The notes: generated by a model from the letters alone, not told the origin. A DNA stretch of 64,000 nt from Massiliimalia sp964370215 (GCA_964370215.1 CAYJIM010000007.1:1-64000); one strand, 5' to 3'; counted from the stretch's first letter, positions 1-8,360 are shown. Translations and numbers: made by a program.

Positions 1-91
1 CTATTTTTCGTGTAACTCTCTCTACTGCGGCAGAACATGCTGCACAACTCATTCCTGTAATAGTAAACGTTTTTTCGATGTTTGTAGACAT
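1..91 (-). CDS. Copper-type P-type ATPase or HMA protein, N-terminal fragment (cut by window edge)
   Basis: Only the first 30 codons are present, running off the left edge on the minus strand. The reading from the ATG at 91 contains GMSCAACSAAVERVTRK, the GMxCxxC metal-binding motif of a heavy-metal-associated (HMA) domain, at residues 13-19. Such a domain at the very N-terminus is typical of copper-exporting P1B ATPases (CopA). A stand-alone CopZ-like copper chaperone is the alternative, and the fragment cannot separate them. A ribosome site (AGAGGA) lies about 8 nt upstream. The gene is divergent from the DUF5312-like gene, with the two starts 220 bp apart. Confidence 0.7.
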   Translation of the reverse strand, partial: MSTNIEKTFTITGMSCAACSAAVERVTRKI

Positions 92-209
92 TATATTATC
101 CTCTTTAATATAAGTATACTAAGATATATATTGTTCGTCTATGATAAAGTTACAAACATTGCTAATATTAATAGCATTAGACAAATTGGTGCAAATCTAT
201 AAAAAAATC

Positions 210-238
210 TTGAATTTAAAAAGTATTTATGATATACT
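210..238 (+). promoter_or_regulatory. Sigma-70 promoter of the first DUF5312-like gene
   Basis: TTGAAT (210-215) and TATACT (233-238) are separated by exactly 17 bp. The predicted transcription start near 245 leaves a leader of about 65 nt before the ATG at 312. Confidence 0.6.
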
Positions 239-311
239 TTAAATGTAATTCAAAATGTTTTTGAAATAAGTCTCGATTTAACTAATCGGAATAGCTGTTA
301 GGAGCGTCGTA

Positions 312-2024
312 ATGGACGATAAAGCTGAACCATTTGATAGTCTTGCTGCTGGAATATCTTACGAGGATAGGGCTGCAATATTAAACCAAATAAAAAGCAA
401 ATTAAAACCTGAAGAAACAACTTTAGGGTTTGAAAACTCACAAGCTGATTTAAGCACAAGTGAAAGCAATAAAGGCTTAAGCTCTGAATCTATTTTTACG
501 CGATTAATTCTCTTTATTAAATCATTGTTCATGAGCGAAAGTATTGAAGTTGTGTATGCAGAACATCGGATTACTAAACTTGCAAAAAAAATTGAATCAA
601 AGTTTCCCCAAATACTTAATGCTCAACGTTTAACATTGGAGCAAGGCTTCTATGATTTGCTTATAGATTTGCGAAAAATCGGAAGCTTTTTTCAGGCAGA
701 AGTTCTATATGCCGATGAATATTCAAATGATTTTTTAATTATTTTAGGCTCCCTCATTATGGGTGAGATAGAAAGTAAAATTGATAAAGCTGTAAATCCA
801 TTTTCAATACCTTTTACTCAAGATGTTCCTAATGATCTGCGGGCCAGTTTATTAAGAAAAATGGATTCGATTCTTTTAGAAGTAAACCCTCAAGATAAGT
901 CTGTCTTATACACTTGTGTACGTAGTATGCATTGGTTAACTACATTTGTGCAGCTTCCATTTGACCAATTAATTCAAAAATTCTCTCCATCTTCGGTTGG
1001 GACTATGAGTTGTGTTGTTACTTCTGCAATAAATGAGTTAGATAAGTTTGCCGCCGTTTTAAGTAATGCTAGGACTATTGAGCCCGAAGTTCTTGAAGCC
1101 TTGTATTTGTTTCATTCACAAAATAAATTAAAACCAGGCGAAAAGTTAGACATTGAGTCAGGGATTAATGCACATTTAGAGATGAGTGGAAATTGTATAC
1201 ATGCAATTAAAAAGTTTTCTCGAAATGTACCCATTATTTCAATAGGGAAAGTGGCTCATAAAACACTTTCTTGGCTACCTTTGTATAAAGAAAGTGGTGA
1301 GGATTGGTTCGTCCAATATAAAACACAATGGAAGAGAATTTTTGATAGAAAATGGAGTAAATGGCTCCAAGAAAAAAAAGTATTTACAACTAAGGCTCAA
1401 GTTATGCAGTACTGCGGTGTTACAGATTATCCATATTTTCCAAACAGGCCATGGAAAAAAGATGGTATAACTCATGCCTTTACAAAAGAACACTCATTAG
1501 GATTTTTATATGCATTTTTTACTAAAGTATATCCAAAACATTTAGAAGCTTTAAAAATACTTATGGTAAGTGGAGACTTCGTTTTACGTGATAATAAAAC
1601 CGAGTTTACTGAAACGTATAGTGAAATGAATAATTTAGCACAAGCAGTTGAAGATTTAAATGTAAAGCTGTCACCAAAAGGTTTGCATGGTCAGAACTTT
1701 GCTGAACTTCCACTCGAGGCTCTCAGAACTGTACAAGGTCAAATGCAATCACAAATGCTTATACAGGCTGTAGAGTCAGAAGTTGCTATGATAATAATTA
1801 CTTTTGGAAATGCATGTAGATCGTTCAATTCAATTTTTGGTGGAATTTTAATTGCTAAATATAATTCTAATTATGATTCAATTTCAAATATAGCAAGCTT
1901 GGTAGGCCCAGACAATGCTCCTATACGCAAACATCTCGTTTCTGCAAGCGAAGCTATTTCAAAAGCATTTGAGATCCTTAAAGATATCGATGCGATTGAA
2001 ATGACAGGTGCAAAAGGTGAATAA
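312..2024 (+). CDS. Spirochaete conserved protein, DUF5312-like (paralogue of 4620-6155)
   Basis: This 570-residue protein has no catalytic motif that I recognise and no signal peptide. It resembles the spirochaete-restricted DUF5312 family, but that assignment is from memory. It is predominantly helical, with a hydrophobic stretch near residues 64-73 (TRLILFIKSLF). The ATG at 312 has the ribosome site TAGGAG about 7 nt upstream. Its last 17 nt overlap the start of pgeF, so the two are probably co-translated. A second gene of similar length at 4620-6155 shares its pattern: both have an LxxFxxxPFD/FDFxxxxKF block in the first half and an alignable 65-residue block near the C-terminus (here from LGFLYAFFTKVYPKHLEALK, about residue 395). 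Function is unknown. Confidence 0.6.
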   Translation: MDDKAEPFDSLAAGISYEDRAAILNQIKSKLKPEETTLGFENSQADLSTSESNKGLSSESIFTRLILFIKSLFMSESIEVVYAEHRITKLAKKIESKFPQILNAQRLTLEQGFYDLLIDLRKIGSFFQAEVLYADEYSNDFLIILGSLIMGEIESKIDKAVNPFSIPFTQDVPNDLRASLLRKMDSILLEVNPQDKSVLYTCVRSMHWLTTFVQLPFDQLIQKFSPSSVGTMSCVVTSAINELDKFAAVLSNARTIEPEVLEALYLFHSQNKLKPGEKLDIESGINAHLEMSGNCIHAIKKFSRNVPIISIGKVAHKTLSWLPLYKESGEDWFVQYKTQWKRIFDRKWSKWLQEKKVFTTKAQVMQYCGVTDYPYFPNRPWKKDGITHAFTKEHSLGFLYAFFTKVYPKHLEALKILMVSGDFVLRDNKTEFTETYSEMNNLAQAVEDLNVKLSPKGLHGQNFAELPLEALRTVQGQMQSQMLIQAVESEVAMIIITFGNACRSFNSIFGGILIAKYNSNYDSISNIASLVGPDNAPIRKHLVSASEAISKAFEILKDIDAIEMTGAKGE

Positions 2025-2823
2025 TACAACTGATGTCCATGCATGTCTAAGTCTATTAAATGCGCAATCAATGCGTTTTAGATGGGATGAAACAAATCAT
2101 AATAAAGATACGTTCTTTTCAAAAATTATTTCTAAAAATAGCTCATTAGTACATTTAGAGCTTATACATTCTCAAACTGTAATTGCTGTTGATAACGAAA
2201 ATGAAACGAATGGCATGCAGGCTGATGGGATAATTACGTGTAATCCAAATTTAATTCCTGTATTAACCGTTGCTGATTGTATGCCAATATATTTATGGGA
2301 TGAAGTAACTGGATGTTTCGGTGTACTTCATTCAGGTTGGAAAGGAACAGGCATTGTAACACAAGCTCTAAGCCTTGCTGAAAAAAAATATGGTTCTAAA
2401 GCAAAAGATTTTCGCGTGGTACTTGGTCCGCATATACATGATTGTTGTTATAGTGTAGACTCTGAAAGAGCAGGTTATTTTTCAAAGAATTTTACTGTTG
2501 ATTGTGTAAAAAAAATAGATGAAAACACGTTTGCTGTATCTCTAAAAAAAGCAAATATGTTTTTGCTTGAAAAAGCTGGGGTACAACTTGATAACATTCA
2601 AATTGTTAATGAGTGCACATGCTGTACGGTAAATAATCAAGGGATGCATCGTTATGGGTCGTTTAGAAGGCAAACTGCTCATTGTCAAAAAAACACACCC
2701 CTCAAAGAAATGCAAAAATATTTTACACCAATGGCTGCTTTTATCCTACATTCGAGTAAACAAGATTTACTCTTAATGCAGGATTCTATTCAAGGTGAAA
2801 AAATTTGTGTATTAAATATATAA
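2008..2823 (+). CDS. pgeF: PgeF/YfiH-family purine nucleoside phosphorylase (laccase-fold)
   Basis: The product belongs to the YfiH/PgeF (Cu-oxidase_4, formerly 'multicopper polyphenol oxidase') family. Its members act as zinc-dependent purine nucleoside phosphorylases or adenosine deaminases, and the E. coli protein edits a mis-incorporated peptidoglycan precursor. The family signature is intact: HSQ at 54-56, ADC at 89-91, HSGWKGT at 108-114 and LGPHIHDCCY at 139-148. His54, Cys91 and His108 are the likely zinc ligands. Length is 271 residues from the GTG at 2008. The family is usually about 240-260 residues, and an in-frame GTG at 2017, preceded by AGGTG at 2006-2010, may be the true start. 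It overlaps the upstream DUF5312-like gene by 17 nt. The convergent DUF2147 gene begins 2 nt beyond its stop. Confidence 0.88.
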   Translation: MQKVNNTTDVHACLSLLNAQSMRFRWDETNHNKDTFFSKIISKNSSLVHLELIHSQTVIAVDNENETNGMQADGIITCNPNLIPVLTVADCMPIYLWDEVTGCFGVLHSGWKGTGIVTQALSLAEKKYGSKAKDFRVVLGPHIHDCCYSVDSERAGYFSKNFTVDCVKKIDENTFAVSLKKANMFLLEKAGVQLDNIQIVNECTCCTVNNQGMHRYGSFRRQTAHCQKNTPLKEMQKYFTPMAAFILHSSKQDLLLMQDSIQGEKICVLNI

Positions 2824-2825
2824 AA

Positions 2826-3317
2826 CTAAAGAGCTAAAATTTCTTCAAGACTTGCCCTCTGCCAGTATTGGCTTCTGCCAAAAGGTCCAATTTTTCCTCT
2901 CATTTCTAGAGTATCAACTTTGTATTTGCCACCTGCCTTATGAAAAGTAATTTCACATGCATAATCTTTGCCATTTGCGGGATCTATTATTCTTCCCCCT
3001 TTCCAGACCCCTTGAGAAACATTCTTAAGGTTATAAATCCATGGTGTACCAACTATAGTCATTTTTGACGTGTCTCCTGGAAGAGGAAAGTCATCATATG
3101 GGCCTATGCATTCTATAGCTAAATCGTCACTGTCTACATCAACAGCAGTAATAATTCTACCATATAAAATACCATTTTTAACATAAATTTCCCATCCTGC
3201 AGTAACCTTTCCTGTTTCATCGTCAATGCTTTTCCAATAGCCTAGGGCCGAATCGGCACTTAAAGCACTAAGACTCACATATAACATACATACTAATAAA
3301 AATACGAATCGTTTCAT
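2826..3317 (-). CDS. Exported DUF2147 family protein
   Basis: This 163-residue protein begins with a clear signal peptide (MKRFVFLLVCMLYVSLSALSA, cleavage probably after the second AxA-like site near residue 20). The mature part fits DUF2147: it opens with GYWKSIDDETGK, continues with a beta-rich core holding the YGRI segment, and has the 'KMTIVGTPWIYNL... WKGGRIIDPANGKDYACEI' arrangement in which a hydrophobic strand precedes W-x-G-G-x-I-x-D-P-x-x-G-K. DUF2147 proteins are small periplasmic lipocalin-like proteins of unknown ligand. The ribosome site AAGGAGAAAG lies just before the ATG. It is convergent with pgeF, with a 2-nt gap and no obvious terminator between them. Confidence 0.8.
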   Translation of the reverse strand: MKRFVFLLVCMLYVSLSALSADSALGYWKSIDDETGKVTAGWEIYVKNGILYGRIITAVDVDSDDLAIECIGPYDDFPLPGDTSKMTIVGTPWIYNLKNVSQGVWKGGRIIDPANGKDYACEITFHKAGGKYKVDTLEMRGKIGPFGRSQYWQRASLEEILAL

Positions 3318-3406
3318 TTCTTTCTCCTTTGGTAAGATTCTATTATAAAGTTATTTAAATTATATACCAGATTTTTTTATACGTAAAGTTATTTTACATA
3401 CTTATA

Positions 3407-3435
3407 TTGAAACTAATTAACTTTTATGATATCTT
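3407..3435 (+). promoter_or_regulatory. Possible promoter of the M24 peptidase gene
   Basis: TTGAAA (3407-3412) is followed 17 bp later by TATCTT (3430-3435). The -10 hexamer matches consensus at 4 of 6 positions. A ribosome site GGAGG follows at about 3450. Confidence 0.4.
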
Positions 3436-3458
3436 AGATTTAGTTTTTTGGAGGATAT

Positions 3459-4580
3459 ATGAAAGAGATATATACAAATAGGCGACAAGGCCTTATCAAT
3501 TGGATGGCTCAAGAAGGCGTGGGAGCTGTTTTTTTTCATGATAGTGAGGCAAATAGAACTCCAGCAGTTAGATATTTTTGCGGTATGCCAACTGATTCTA
3601 TTTTTATGCTATCAATAGATGGTTCGTGTGTTTTATGCTCATGGGATGTAACTTTGGCAGAACAGATGGCAACAGCTGATTCAATAATTCCTTACACTAC
3701 TTTTGAGCGAAACCCTGTAAAAGCGGTGTTGGGTCTTTTAAAACATTTAAAAGTTCCAAAAAATACAAAAGTTGAAATCCCTTCAACAATTTCATATCCT
3801 CTGTTTTTAAAATATGTTCAAGATATTTCTGATTACAACATTGTTTGTAGAGAAGATGGTGCTACTCAATTTGTAGACAAAATGCGTTCAATTAAGGATG
3901 AGCATGAAATAGATTGCATAAGAAAGGCTTCGAAAATTACAGATGCAATAATCGATATAATTGAAAAAGGTGTACAAGACAATAGCATTAAAACAGAAAC
4001 AGATGCAGCACTTCTTATTGAACGTGAATGCAGAAAACAAGGTTGTGAAACAACAGGCTTTGACACACTTGCAGCAGGACCTACGCGAAGTTTTGGTATA
4101 CATTGCTTTCCTCCATACACAGCTTCTCCGTGGCCGGCGACAGGACTCTCAATATTAGATTTTGGTGTGGTATATGAAGGATATACTAGTGATGTTACGC
4201 TTACTGTAGCCAAAGGGCCTCTTACAGAAAGCCAAGAAAAACAATTAGCGTTAGTTGAAACAGCATACAACGAAGCTCTTGCTTTATATAAAGTAGGTTC
4301 TCCTATCTATGCAGCTGGAGTAAAAGTAGATAAAATTTTTGCTGCTGAAAAGCGAACGATGCCACATAGTCTCGGTCATGGATATGGACTACAAGCTCAT
4401 GAGTGGCCAACTGTTCGTACAAATATGGATAAAAACATTGTATTTGAAGTAGGCATGGTTGTTACATTAGAACCAGGTTTATACGACCCGATAATAGGTG
4501 GGTGCAGACTAGAAAATGATATTCTCATTACAGAGCAGGGGAGTGAGGTTTTAACTCATTCTAGAATTATTAGAATATAA
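3459..4580 (+). CDS. M24 family metallopeptidase (Xaa-Pro aminopeptidase-like)
   Basis: This 373-residue cytosolic protein has a creatinase-type N-terminal domain (about residues 1-135) followed by a pita-bread M24 catalytic domain. All five dimetal ligands of the family are visible: Asp234 (LDFGV), Asp245 (TSDVT), His307 (LGHGYG), Glu338 (TLEPGLY) and Glu352 (RLENDI), and His314 lies in the LQAHE segment. It should remove N-terminal residues from X-Pro peptides, or act as another prolidase-like dipeptidase. There is no signal peptide. The ribosome site GGAGG lies 5 nt before the ATG. It appears monocistronic, converging on the second DUF5312-like gene, with a shared terminator hairpin between them. 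Confidence 0.88.
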   Translation: MKEIYTNRRQGLINWMAQEGVGAVFFHDSEANRTPAVRYFCGMPTDSIFMLSIDGSCVLCSWDVTLAEQMATADSIIPYTTFERNPVKAVLGLLKHLKVPKNTKVEIPSTISYPLFLKYVQDISDYNIVCREDGATQFVDKMRSIKDEHEIDCIRKASKITDAIIDIIEKGVQDNSIKTETDAALLIERECRKQGCETTGFDTLAAGPTRSFGIHCFPPYTASPWPATGLSILDFGVVYEGYTSDVTLTVAKGPLTESQEKQLALVETAYNEALALYKVGSPIYAAGVKVDKIFAAEKRTMPHSLGHGYGLQAHEWPTVRTNMDKNIVFEVGMVVTLEPGLYDPIIGGCRLENDILITEQGSEVLTHSRIIRI

Positions 4581-4589
4581 AAAGAGAAA

Positions 4590-4620
4590 GCAGTCCTTTG
4601 TTAAAAGACATGAGGGCTGC
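4590..4620. terminator. Convergent terminator hairpin
   Basis: Arms GCAGTCCT (4590-4597) and AGGGCTGC (4613-4620) pair with one G-U. On the minus strand the stem is followed by a T-rich stretch, so it should work best for the minus-strand gene. Its right arm touches that gene's stop codon. Confidence 0.55.
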
Positions 4621-6155
4621 TATTCTTCCTCTTTTGATAAGAAAAACTTCATAAGTGTTACAAAGTGGAATATTTGTTTGTACACATCAATTCCTTGTTC
4701 TTTTATAGGTCTATCTGCAAAATGAACAATTTCTGACCAGTTAATTAATATTTCTGGCTTTTTCTTTTCGAGGTCCTCTAAAAGCATCTTAGTGTTTTTA
4801 GCAACTACTATTAAGTTCTTTGTAGCTTCAACAAGCATTTTGTTTGCCTGCTCATTTGTATCTTTTACTAGTGTTTTTAAGATATTTTTTGCTTCTCTAT
4901 CTCGTTCTGCTCTCGCTACGTATGTTTTGATTTTTAATCCTTGTACGCCTTCTTCTCCCAATTCATCATCAAACTCTGTAATTTTTTCAGAAAGATTTAA
5001 TAAATCATGGTAGGTTTCAGATAAAGGTGTTGCCAAATTTGATGACACCCATTGGCCTCTAACAAGTACTAGGTCTGCAAATTCTCTAACGCTTTTTTTG
5101 TAGTAGTCATTTAAAAATGCTTTTAAATAATTTAGAGGTTGTGTAAAGGCATATCCTGAAATGCCCTTTCTATTTAAAGACTGATTTCCATCTTCTGTAT
5201 AATATTTTAGTCGTGTAATATTTGTTGTACCAAAGATAGCATTAAGTAAATCATCTATCTTTGAACTTTTTTGTTGGGCTTGTATTTTTTGTAATACTGC
5301 TTCTGCGTTATCTTTAATTGAACTTAGTTGAGAGTCTATAATATTATGACTTGTTTCAGTTACAACTGCTTGATATCCTGGGTCTTTTGCTATAAGTTGG
5401 ATTACCATTTCAAATACACCCATGTCATGTAATCGGCGTAAGCGTTGAATAATCTTATTCCATACAGGAAGGGTAATTGGTTGTACGCCCATAGTATCTT
5501 TTAATAAATTAAATGTTTGTGTCCAGTTAGCATCAAAGGGAAGTGACCAAGCTACATCAATAAACTCTTTTAAGTCTTCAACTATATATTCTGCTCTAAT
5601 AGTAGAAAAATGTGGTGTATAGCTATAATTATCTTCTTGTAAACCAGAGTCAAATTTCTTTAAGAAAAAATAAAAGTCAAAAGAGCAAAAATCTATTAGC
5701 TTTGTTAAGTGGGAAAATGTCATATCAATTAATGCAATTTTTTCTTCTGAGAAGATATTTAAGTATGTAGATAAATCTCTTGAAACATGTTCTGACAGCT
5801 GTTTGAGGGGCATTTTTTTTGCCATATCATATATTGCTTCTTCACCTAAGCGAATTTCTATTTCTTTTTGCTCATCAGTTAAAAAGTAATTCATTACCAT
5901 GTTTTTATATGCATTTGGGTTTTTAATATTTCTAAATGCTGCTTGTGCCGGACCTAACGCTTTGTACAATTCAAAAAAGAATTTTGCTAACCCCGGCAAG
6001 GCTTCATCAGAAGAGTATTTGTAATACTTTACTTTTGTTTGAGAAAGACTTTTACTCACTTTCTTTAAAAATCTTTTTTTGTCAGTATCAGAATCACTTG
6101 ATCCAAACATATCCAAAGCGCGAGAAATTAAATCTGAGAAAAAAGAAGCTGCCAT
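4620..6155 (-). CDS. Spirochaete conserved protein, DUF5312-like (paralogue of 312-2024)
   Basis: This 511-residue protein has no recognisable enzyme motif, no signal peptide and many Phe/Tyr-rich helices (FSSFDFYFFLKKF-like region near residues 175-190). It is probably in the same spirochaete-specific DUF5312-like family as the gene at 312. A C-terminal block starting at LNYLKAFLNDYYKKSVREFA (about residue 340) aligns by eye, without gaps, with the block near residue 395 of the first copy. Shared positions include the V-x-G-x-x/W-V spacing and the ETY-x-x-x-x-N-L segment. No Shine-Dalgarno sequence precedes the ATG. A strong promoter ends 6 nt upstream, so the mRNA is probably leaderless. 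Function is unknown. Confidence 0.6.
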   Translation of the reverse strand: MAASFFSDLISRALDMFGSSDSDTDKKRFLKKVSKSLSQTKVKYYKYSSDEALPGLAKFFFELYKALGPAQAAFRNIKNPNAYKNMVMNYFLTDEQKEIEIRLGEEAIYDMAKKMPLKQLSEHVSRDLSTYLNIFSEEKIALIDMTFSHLTKLIDFCSFDFYFFLKKFDSGLQEDNYSYTPHFSTIRAEYIVEDLKEFIDVAWSLPFDANWTQTFNLLKDTMGVQPITLPVWNKIIQRLRRLHDMGVFEMVIQLIAKDPGYQAVVTETSHNIIDSQLSSIKDNAEAVLQKIQAQQKSSKIDDLLNAIFGTTNITRLKYYTEDGNQSLNRKGISGYAFTQPLNYLKAFLNDYYKKSVREFADLVLVRGQWVSSNLATPLSETYHDLLNLSEKITEFDDELGEEGVQGLKIKTYVARAERDREAKNILKTLVKDTNEQANKMLVEATKNLIVVAKNTKMLLEDLEKKKPEILINWSEIVHFADRPIKEQGIDVYKQIFHFVTLMKFFLSKEEE

Positions 6156-6161
6156 ACTATA

Positions 6162-6190
6162 AATATGGGCTAAAATTGCAATTATGTCAA
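6162..6190 (-). promoter_or_regulatory. Promoter of second DUF5312-like gene, predicted leaderless
   Basis: On the minus strand a consensus TTGACA (6190-6185), a 17-bp spacer and CATATT (6167-6162) are followed by only 6 nt before the ATG at 6155. Transcription should start at or very near the A of the start codon. Confidence 0.6.
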
Positions 6191-6350
6191 TAGGTTCGTA
6201 TTAATTTGCGTCCGTCAAACGTATTACTTTTAGTTTTGTGGCTATAACAACAAGGGGGCCTAAGTAACAGAATGTGTTTATAGAAAGGTAAAGCGGTGTT
6301 CGTGTCACAACAATAAAATCATATTTTTTTTCTTTATTTTTTTTTAATTA

Positions 6351-6361
6351 TGTGGTATACT
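6351..6361 (+). promoter_or_regulatory. Extended -10 promoter of trpR, predicted leaderless
   Basis: TGTGGTATACT holds an extended -10 (TGnTATACT). The box ends 6 nt before the ATG at 6368, and no ribosome-binding sequence fits between. The expected -35 position holds only TTTATT in a T-rich tract. The same 11-mer occurs at two other promoters in this window (35668 and 40421). Confidence 0.55.
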
Positions 6362-6369
6362 TACAGTAT
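6357..6369. promoter_or_regulatory. Candidate TrpR auto-operator
   Basis: ATACT-TAC-AGTAT is a perfect 13-bp dyad covering most of the -10 box and the first two bases of the trpR start codon. A repressor bound here would block its own promoter. TrpR in enterobacteria recognises a CTAG-centred operator, so this would be a different site. Confidence 0.35.
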
Positions 6370-6679
6370 GAAGTCAAAAGAGCATATTAGCAATCCTGAG
6401 TATGAAAAAGAAATCGAAAAAGGATTTACAGAACTTAATTCTATATTGAGTGATATTCAAGATAAAGCCTTAATTAAAGATTTTTTAGATTGCATTTTAA
6501 CACCAACTGAAAAAAGAGAAATCACTGCAAGATGGCTTTTAGTAAAAGAAATTAATAATGGAACTCCACAGCGAGAAATTGCAAAAAAATTCAATATGAG
6601 CCTTTGTAAAATCACTCGTGGTTCAAAAGAACTAAAAAAACCAGATAGTGCATTTTGGAAGATTCTTCACAAAAATTAA
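6368..6679 (+). CDS. trpR: TrpR-family transcriptional repressor
   Basis: The 103-residue product (from ATG 6368) is an all-helical TrpR homologue. The C-terminal half carries the TrpR signature in order: a TPTEKREI helix, an RWLLVKEI core helix, the TPQREIAKKFNMSLCKITRG helix-turn-helix (about residues 66-85) and the SKELKK segment after it. This matches true TrpR (ITRGSNxLK) better than the YerC/YecD relatives. TrpR represses tryptophan synthesis or transport genes when bound to L-tryptophan. No trp gene lies nearby, so its targets are elsewhere. An upstream in-frame ATG (6350) lies inside the promoter and was rejected as the start. The start chosen has no Shine-Dalgarno sequence and is probably leaderless. 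Confidence 0.82.
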   Translation: MKSKEHISNPEYEKEIEKGFTELNSILSDIQDKALIKDFLDCILTPTEKREITARWLLVKEINNGTPQREIAKKFNMSLCKITRGSKELKKPDSAFWKILHKN

Positions 6680-6718
6680 CAAACAAAGAAAGCAATCTTA
6701 AAAAACTCATTAAATTTA

Positions 6719-6790
6719 GCCACCGATGAACAGGATATAAAGGATGTTTTTTTAGTACAAATAAATCATTATCCTGCGTTATCCTGAATA
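6719..6790. repeat. Short decayed intergenic repeat unit (CAGGATA / TATCCTG)
   Basis: The trpR-glyQS gap holds CCACCGATGAACAGGATA, followed by two tandem TATCCTG copies (near 6770-6787) that are the inverse complement of CAGGATA. The wording resembles a widespread family of small intergenic repeats with tandem ATCCTG/GATGAAC phrases seen in many bacteria. That resemblance is from memory. Confidence 0.3.
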
Positions 6791-6869
6791 TCTGCAGCTA
6801 GCAATATTCGCATGAAAATTGAATTGCATTTATAATATAGTTTGCATCTATACATAGAAACCTTTTTTA

Positions 6870-6878
6870 TGTTATACT
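6870..6878 (+). promoter_or_regulatory. Extended -10 promoter of glyQS
   Basis: TGTTATACT gives an extended -10 (TG, one base, TATACT at 6873-6878). The start near 6885 leaves a leader of about 35 nt with a good ribosome site. Confidence 0.5.
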
Positions 6879-6919
6879 TTTTTTGTACCTTATTTCCAGT
6901 AGGGTACAAGGAGAGTAGT

Positions 6920-8263
6920 ATGGAAGATCATTCAATTTCAATGGAAAAAATCGTTAGTTTATGTAAACGACGTGGATTTGTGTTTCAGTCATCGGAAATT
7001 TACGGTGGACAATCAGGTGCTTGGGATTACGGACCTTTAGGAATCGCCCTAAAAAACAACATTCAAAGTGCATGGTGGAAAGAGATGACACAGTTGCATG
7101 ATAGTATTGTTGGCCTTGATGCAGCAATATTAATGCATCCAAGAGTTTGGGAAGCTTCAGGACACGTTGCAAATTTTTCGGACCCGCTTGTTGACTGTAA
7201 AGAATGTAAGATGCGCTTTAGAGCAGATAACATGGACCAAGAAGCGTTAGAAGCAAAAAAATGTCCAAACTGTGGCGGCGAATTAACTGAGCCTCGAGCA
7301 TTTAACCTTATGTTTAAAACTCATATTGGTGCTGCAGAAGATAGTGCTAGTATTGTTTATCTTCGCCCAGAAACAGCTCAAGGTATTTATGTTAACTATA
7401 AAAATATCATTCAGTCAAATAGAATGAAAATACCATTTGGTATTGCTCAAGTTGGTAAAGCCTTTAGAAACGAAATTGTTACTAAAAACTTTATTTTTAG
7501 AACGTGTGAGTTTGAACAAATGGAAATGCAATTTTTTGTTAAGCCAGGTGATGATGACGAGTTTTTTGAATACTGGAGAAAAGAGCGATGGCAATACTAT
7601 AAAAAATATGGCATAAACATGGATAAGCTTCGATGGCATCATCATGAAAAATTAGCACACTATGCAAAAGATGCATATGATATTGAGTATGAGTTTCCAA
7701 TGGGATTTCAAGAACTTGAAGGTATTCATAATAGAACTGACTTTGACCTTTCTCGACATTCTGAGTATTCAGGTAAAGATATGCAGTATATTGATCAAGA
7801 TAACGGAAATGAAAGATACATTCCATATATCATTGAAACATCTGCAGGGTTAACAAGAAACCTATTAATGTTCCTTTGTGATGCATACGAAGAAGAAAAG
7901 GTAGCTGATAAGGGCAACGATGATGACTGGAGAACAGTTATGAAGTTCCACCCAAAAATTGCTCCTATTACAGTTGCAGTGCTTCCGTTAATGAAAAAAG
8001 ATGGCTTAGCTGAAATTGCTCAAGAGATACAAGCTGAATTAAAAGAAGATTTTATGACAGATTATGATCAAGCTGGTGCAATTGGAAAACGTTATCGCCG
8101 TCAAGATGAAATAGGTACTCCTTTTTGTGTTACCGTTGATTATGATACAAAAGAAGATGATAGTGTTACACTTCGTTTCCGTGATTCTATGGAACAAGTT
8201 CGTGTAAAGCGATCTGAACTTACCGCAAGAATTCGAGAAGAAATTAAAAAGTATAATGCATAA
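6920..8263 (+). CDS. glyQS: Glycyl-tRNA synthetase (single-chain class II type)
   Basis: The enzyme charges tRNA-Gly with glycine using ATP. From the ATG at 6920 (ribosome site AAGGAG 6 nt upstream) it is 447 residues, normal for the alpha-2 glycyl-tRNA synthetase of archaea, Gram-positives and spirochaetes. Visible parts are the N-terminal YGGQSGAWDYGPLG segment, a zinc-binding insertion with CKEC (Cys93, Cys96) and CPNC (Cys115, Cys118), RPETAQGIYVNY, class II motif 2 (GKAFRNEI... FRTCEFEQMEMQFF, about residues 179-206), and a C-terminal anticodon-binding domain beginning near PITVAVLPL. A longer open frame from 6842 passes through the promoter and is not the real start. Confidence 0.95.
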   Translation: MEDHSISMEKIVSLCKRRGFVFQSSEIYGGQSGAWDYGPLGIALKNNIQSAWWKEMTQLHDSIVGLDAAILMHPRVWEASGHVANFSDPLVDCKECKMRFRADNMDQEALEAKKCPNCGGELTEPRAFNLMFKTHIGAAEDSASIVYLRPETAQGIYVNYKNIIQSNRMKIPFGIAQVGKAFRNEIVTKNFIFRTCEFEQMEMQFFVKPGDDDEFFEYWRKERWQYYKKYGINMDKLRWHHHEKLAHYAKDAYDIEYEFPMGFQELEGIHNRTDFDLSRHSEYSGKDMQYIDQDNGNERYIPYIIETSAGLTRNLLMFLCDAYEEEKVADKGNDDDWRTVMKFHPKIAPITVAVLPLMKKDGLAEIAQEIQAELKEDFMTDYDQAGAIGKRYRRQDEIGTPFCVTVDYDTKEDDSVTLRFRDSMEQVRVKRSELTARIREEIKKYNA

Positions 8264-8301
8264 TTTCAAAATGTAATCATACTATATAGTATACATTACG
8301 C

Positions 8302-8334
8302 AAAAAACCTTGAGATAACTCTCAAGGTTTTTTT
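8302..8334. terminator. Bidirectional intrinsic terminator
   Basis: AAAAAACCTTGAGA (8302-8315), loop TAAC, and TCTCAAGG plus seven T (8320-8334). A-run on one side and T-run on the other let it serve both glyQS and the convergent HD-domain gene. Confidence 0.9.
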
Positions 8335-8360
8335 ATTCTGCAACTAATGTGTTAGTTTAA

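Noticed and set aside
3866..4270. 134-codon antisense frame inside the M24 peptidase gene
   Set aside because: It lies opposite a gene with intact catalytic motifs, has no ribosome site and no family resemblance: a shadow frame.
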